Positions 5,648-6,025 of a stretch of DNA of 6,025 nucleotides are shown here, piece by piece. Where the stretch lies: assembly GCA_012515365.1 (NCBI GenBank), contig JAAYYM010000450.1:1-6025 (forward strand), read 5' to 3'. Position 1 is the first letter of the stretch, and every line of letters starts with the position of its first letter. The DNA is from Clostridia bacterium. GTDB taxonomy: Bacteria; Bacillota_A; Clostridia; Lachnospirales; Lachnospiraceae. A program made the position numbers and the translations under genes. Below the pieces are notes generated by a model. The model had not been told where the DNA came from. It saw nothing but the letters and a program-made list of their open reading frames with translations, and ran no database searches.

Positions 5648-5663
5648 CATAACGACCGTTATG
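5648..5663. repeat. 16-bp palindrome, possible operator
   Basis: CATAACGACCGTTATG is a perfect inverted repeat with 7-bp arms and a 2-nt centre. It lies about 45 bp downstream of the promoter at 5708-5736, on the transcript that would lead to the redox cassette. It also overlaps the expected -35 position of a second TATAAT (5632-5627). It may be a protein-binding site or a small RNA hairpin. Confidence 0.4.
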
Positions 5664-5707
5664 TCTATTTCTCATACTCTTTTTCCCTACATATTCCTTT
5701 ATAAAAC

Positions 5708-5736
5708 ATTATACCCGCGAAAACGCATTGCGTCCA
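5708..5736 (-). promoter_or_regulatory. Candidate promoter of the redox cassette
   Basis: On the minus strand the -35 is TGGACG (5736-5731, four of six consensus bases), the spacer is 17 bp, and the -10 is a perfect TATAAT (5713-5708). It would give a leader of about 300 nt before the mini-protein start. A second perfect TATAAT at 5632-5627 has only a poor -35 (TCGTTA). I found no good promoter closer to the mini-protein gene. Confidence 0.5.
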
Positions 5737-5816
5737 TAATAACTTTGATTCTATTCTATTTATATACACAGAAATCACCCTGTCGATTCCGTCTGTCTGT
5801 TTTTTCTTCCTTCAGT

Positions 5817-6025
5817 TCAACAAAGTCTGTTAAGCTCCCTATTCTCACCAATTGCAAAAATTGCAGTCAGAATAATGGTAATCGCATCCGCAGCAGGCTG
5901 TGTCCATATCATTCCATGAATACCAAAAAGATTCGGTAAAATCAAGATCAGCGGAACAAAGAATAAGCCTTGTCTGCCGATGCTGAGAATTCCGCCCTGT
6001 TTAGCCTTTCCGACCGCAAGGAATA
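5817..6025 (-). CDS. MATE-family efflux transporter, C-terminal part (cut by window edge)
   Basis: The last 68 residues of a multidrug and toxin extrusion transporter, probably of the MepA/NorM-like bacterial branch, are visible. They include AVGKAKQGGILSIGRQGLFF, in which the cytoplasmic loop before the penultimate helix (GKAKQGGILSIGRQG) is typical. The hydrophobic run VPLILILPNLFGIHGMIW, then TQPAADAITIILTAIFAIGE and a short polar tail, NRELNRLC, follow. Such proteins use an ion gradient to export cationic compounds across the membrane. The rest lies off the right edge. The tail is slightly short, and an alternative frame stays open downstream (see findings). Confidence 0.88.
   Translation of the reverse strand, partial: FLAVGKAKQGGILSIGRQGLFFVPLILILPNLFGIHGMIWTQPAADAITIILTAIFAIGENRELNRLC

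Larger units (their letters stand above)
5404..5816. other. 413-bp spacer without a convincing intact gene
   Basis: The spacer separates the MATE gene from the redox cassette. Working from the MATE side it holds a possible frame-shifted tail of that gene, a minus-strand promoter (5708-5736), a 16-bp palindrome (5648-5663), a small CGGC-ATAA-GCCG hairpin (5609-5620), a plus-strand protein-like fragment (5461-5616), and the perfect AGGAGG of the mini-protein gene. I see no riboswitch fold I can name and no strong terminator for the MATE transcript. Confidence 0.6.

Noticed and set aside
5661..5939. Plus-strand 92-codon open frame
   Set aside because: It runs antisense across the MATE C-terminus and the promoter region, and its translation is low-information with no ribosome site.
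1..6025. CRISPR array, tRNA or rRNA genes, complete insertion sequence
   Set aside because: I found no regularly spaced repeats, no cloverleaf-like or rRNA sequence, and no transposase or matched terminal inverted repeats.

Overview
The window looks like chromosomal DNA of a low-GC Gram-positive anaerobe of the Clostridia, most likely a gut Lachnospiraceae-type organism. The reasons are AT-rich spacers, strong AGGAG-type ribosome binding sites, TTGACA/TATAAT-like promoters, intrinsic terminators with U-tracts, and gene families typical of that group (an MptD/Trep_Strep-type ECF S component, a CD1871A-type CXXC mini-protein, a clostridial polyferredoxin). The genus is an inference and cannot be fixed from this sequence alone. 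Every well-supported gene lies on the minus strand, so the transcriptional order runs from high to low coordinates.

From right to left: (1) the last 68 residues of a MATE-type efflux transporter (5817-6025, cut by the window edge). (2) A 413-bp spacer (5404-5816) with no convincing intact gene. It holds a good minus-strand promoter, a palindrome, and a short plus-strand protein-like fragment. (3) A three-gene redox cassette (5403 down to 3153): a 49-residue membrane peptide ending in a CXXC segment, a membrane-anchored TlpA/ResA-like thioredoxin-fold protein, and a 484-residue membrane polyferredoxin with two 4Fe-4S motifs and three CX3CP motifs. (4) A TetR-family regulator (2307-2930) whose promoter is followed immediately by two abutting 15-bp inverted repeats, a clear autorepression layout. 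(5) A 79-residue ABC-exporter relic (1858-2097) that joins the first ~27 residues of an exporter directly to the last ~52, with its ribosome site, operator and terminator still in place. (6) An ECF transporter operon (1612 down to the left edge): S component, EcfT, and the start of the ATPase.

Two regulatory circuits can be read. A nearly identical 23-bp inverted repeat with GGTTAG/CTAACC arms sits in front of both the exporter relic and the ECF operon, so one regulator, probably a repressor, should once have controlled both. The TetR gene carries a different operator with GATAAT/ATTATC arms, so it may regulate only itself and other genes, not the ECF operon. The redox cassette has the layout of a relay that carries electrons from cytoplasmic ferredoxin-type clusters across the membrane to outward-facing thiol proteins. 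Its chemistry and partners are not established by this sequence. It is the best candidate here for a poorly described system.
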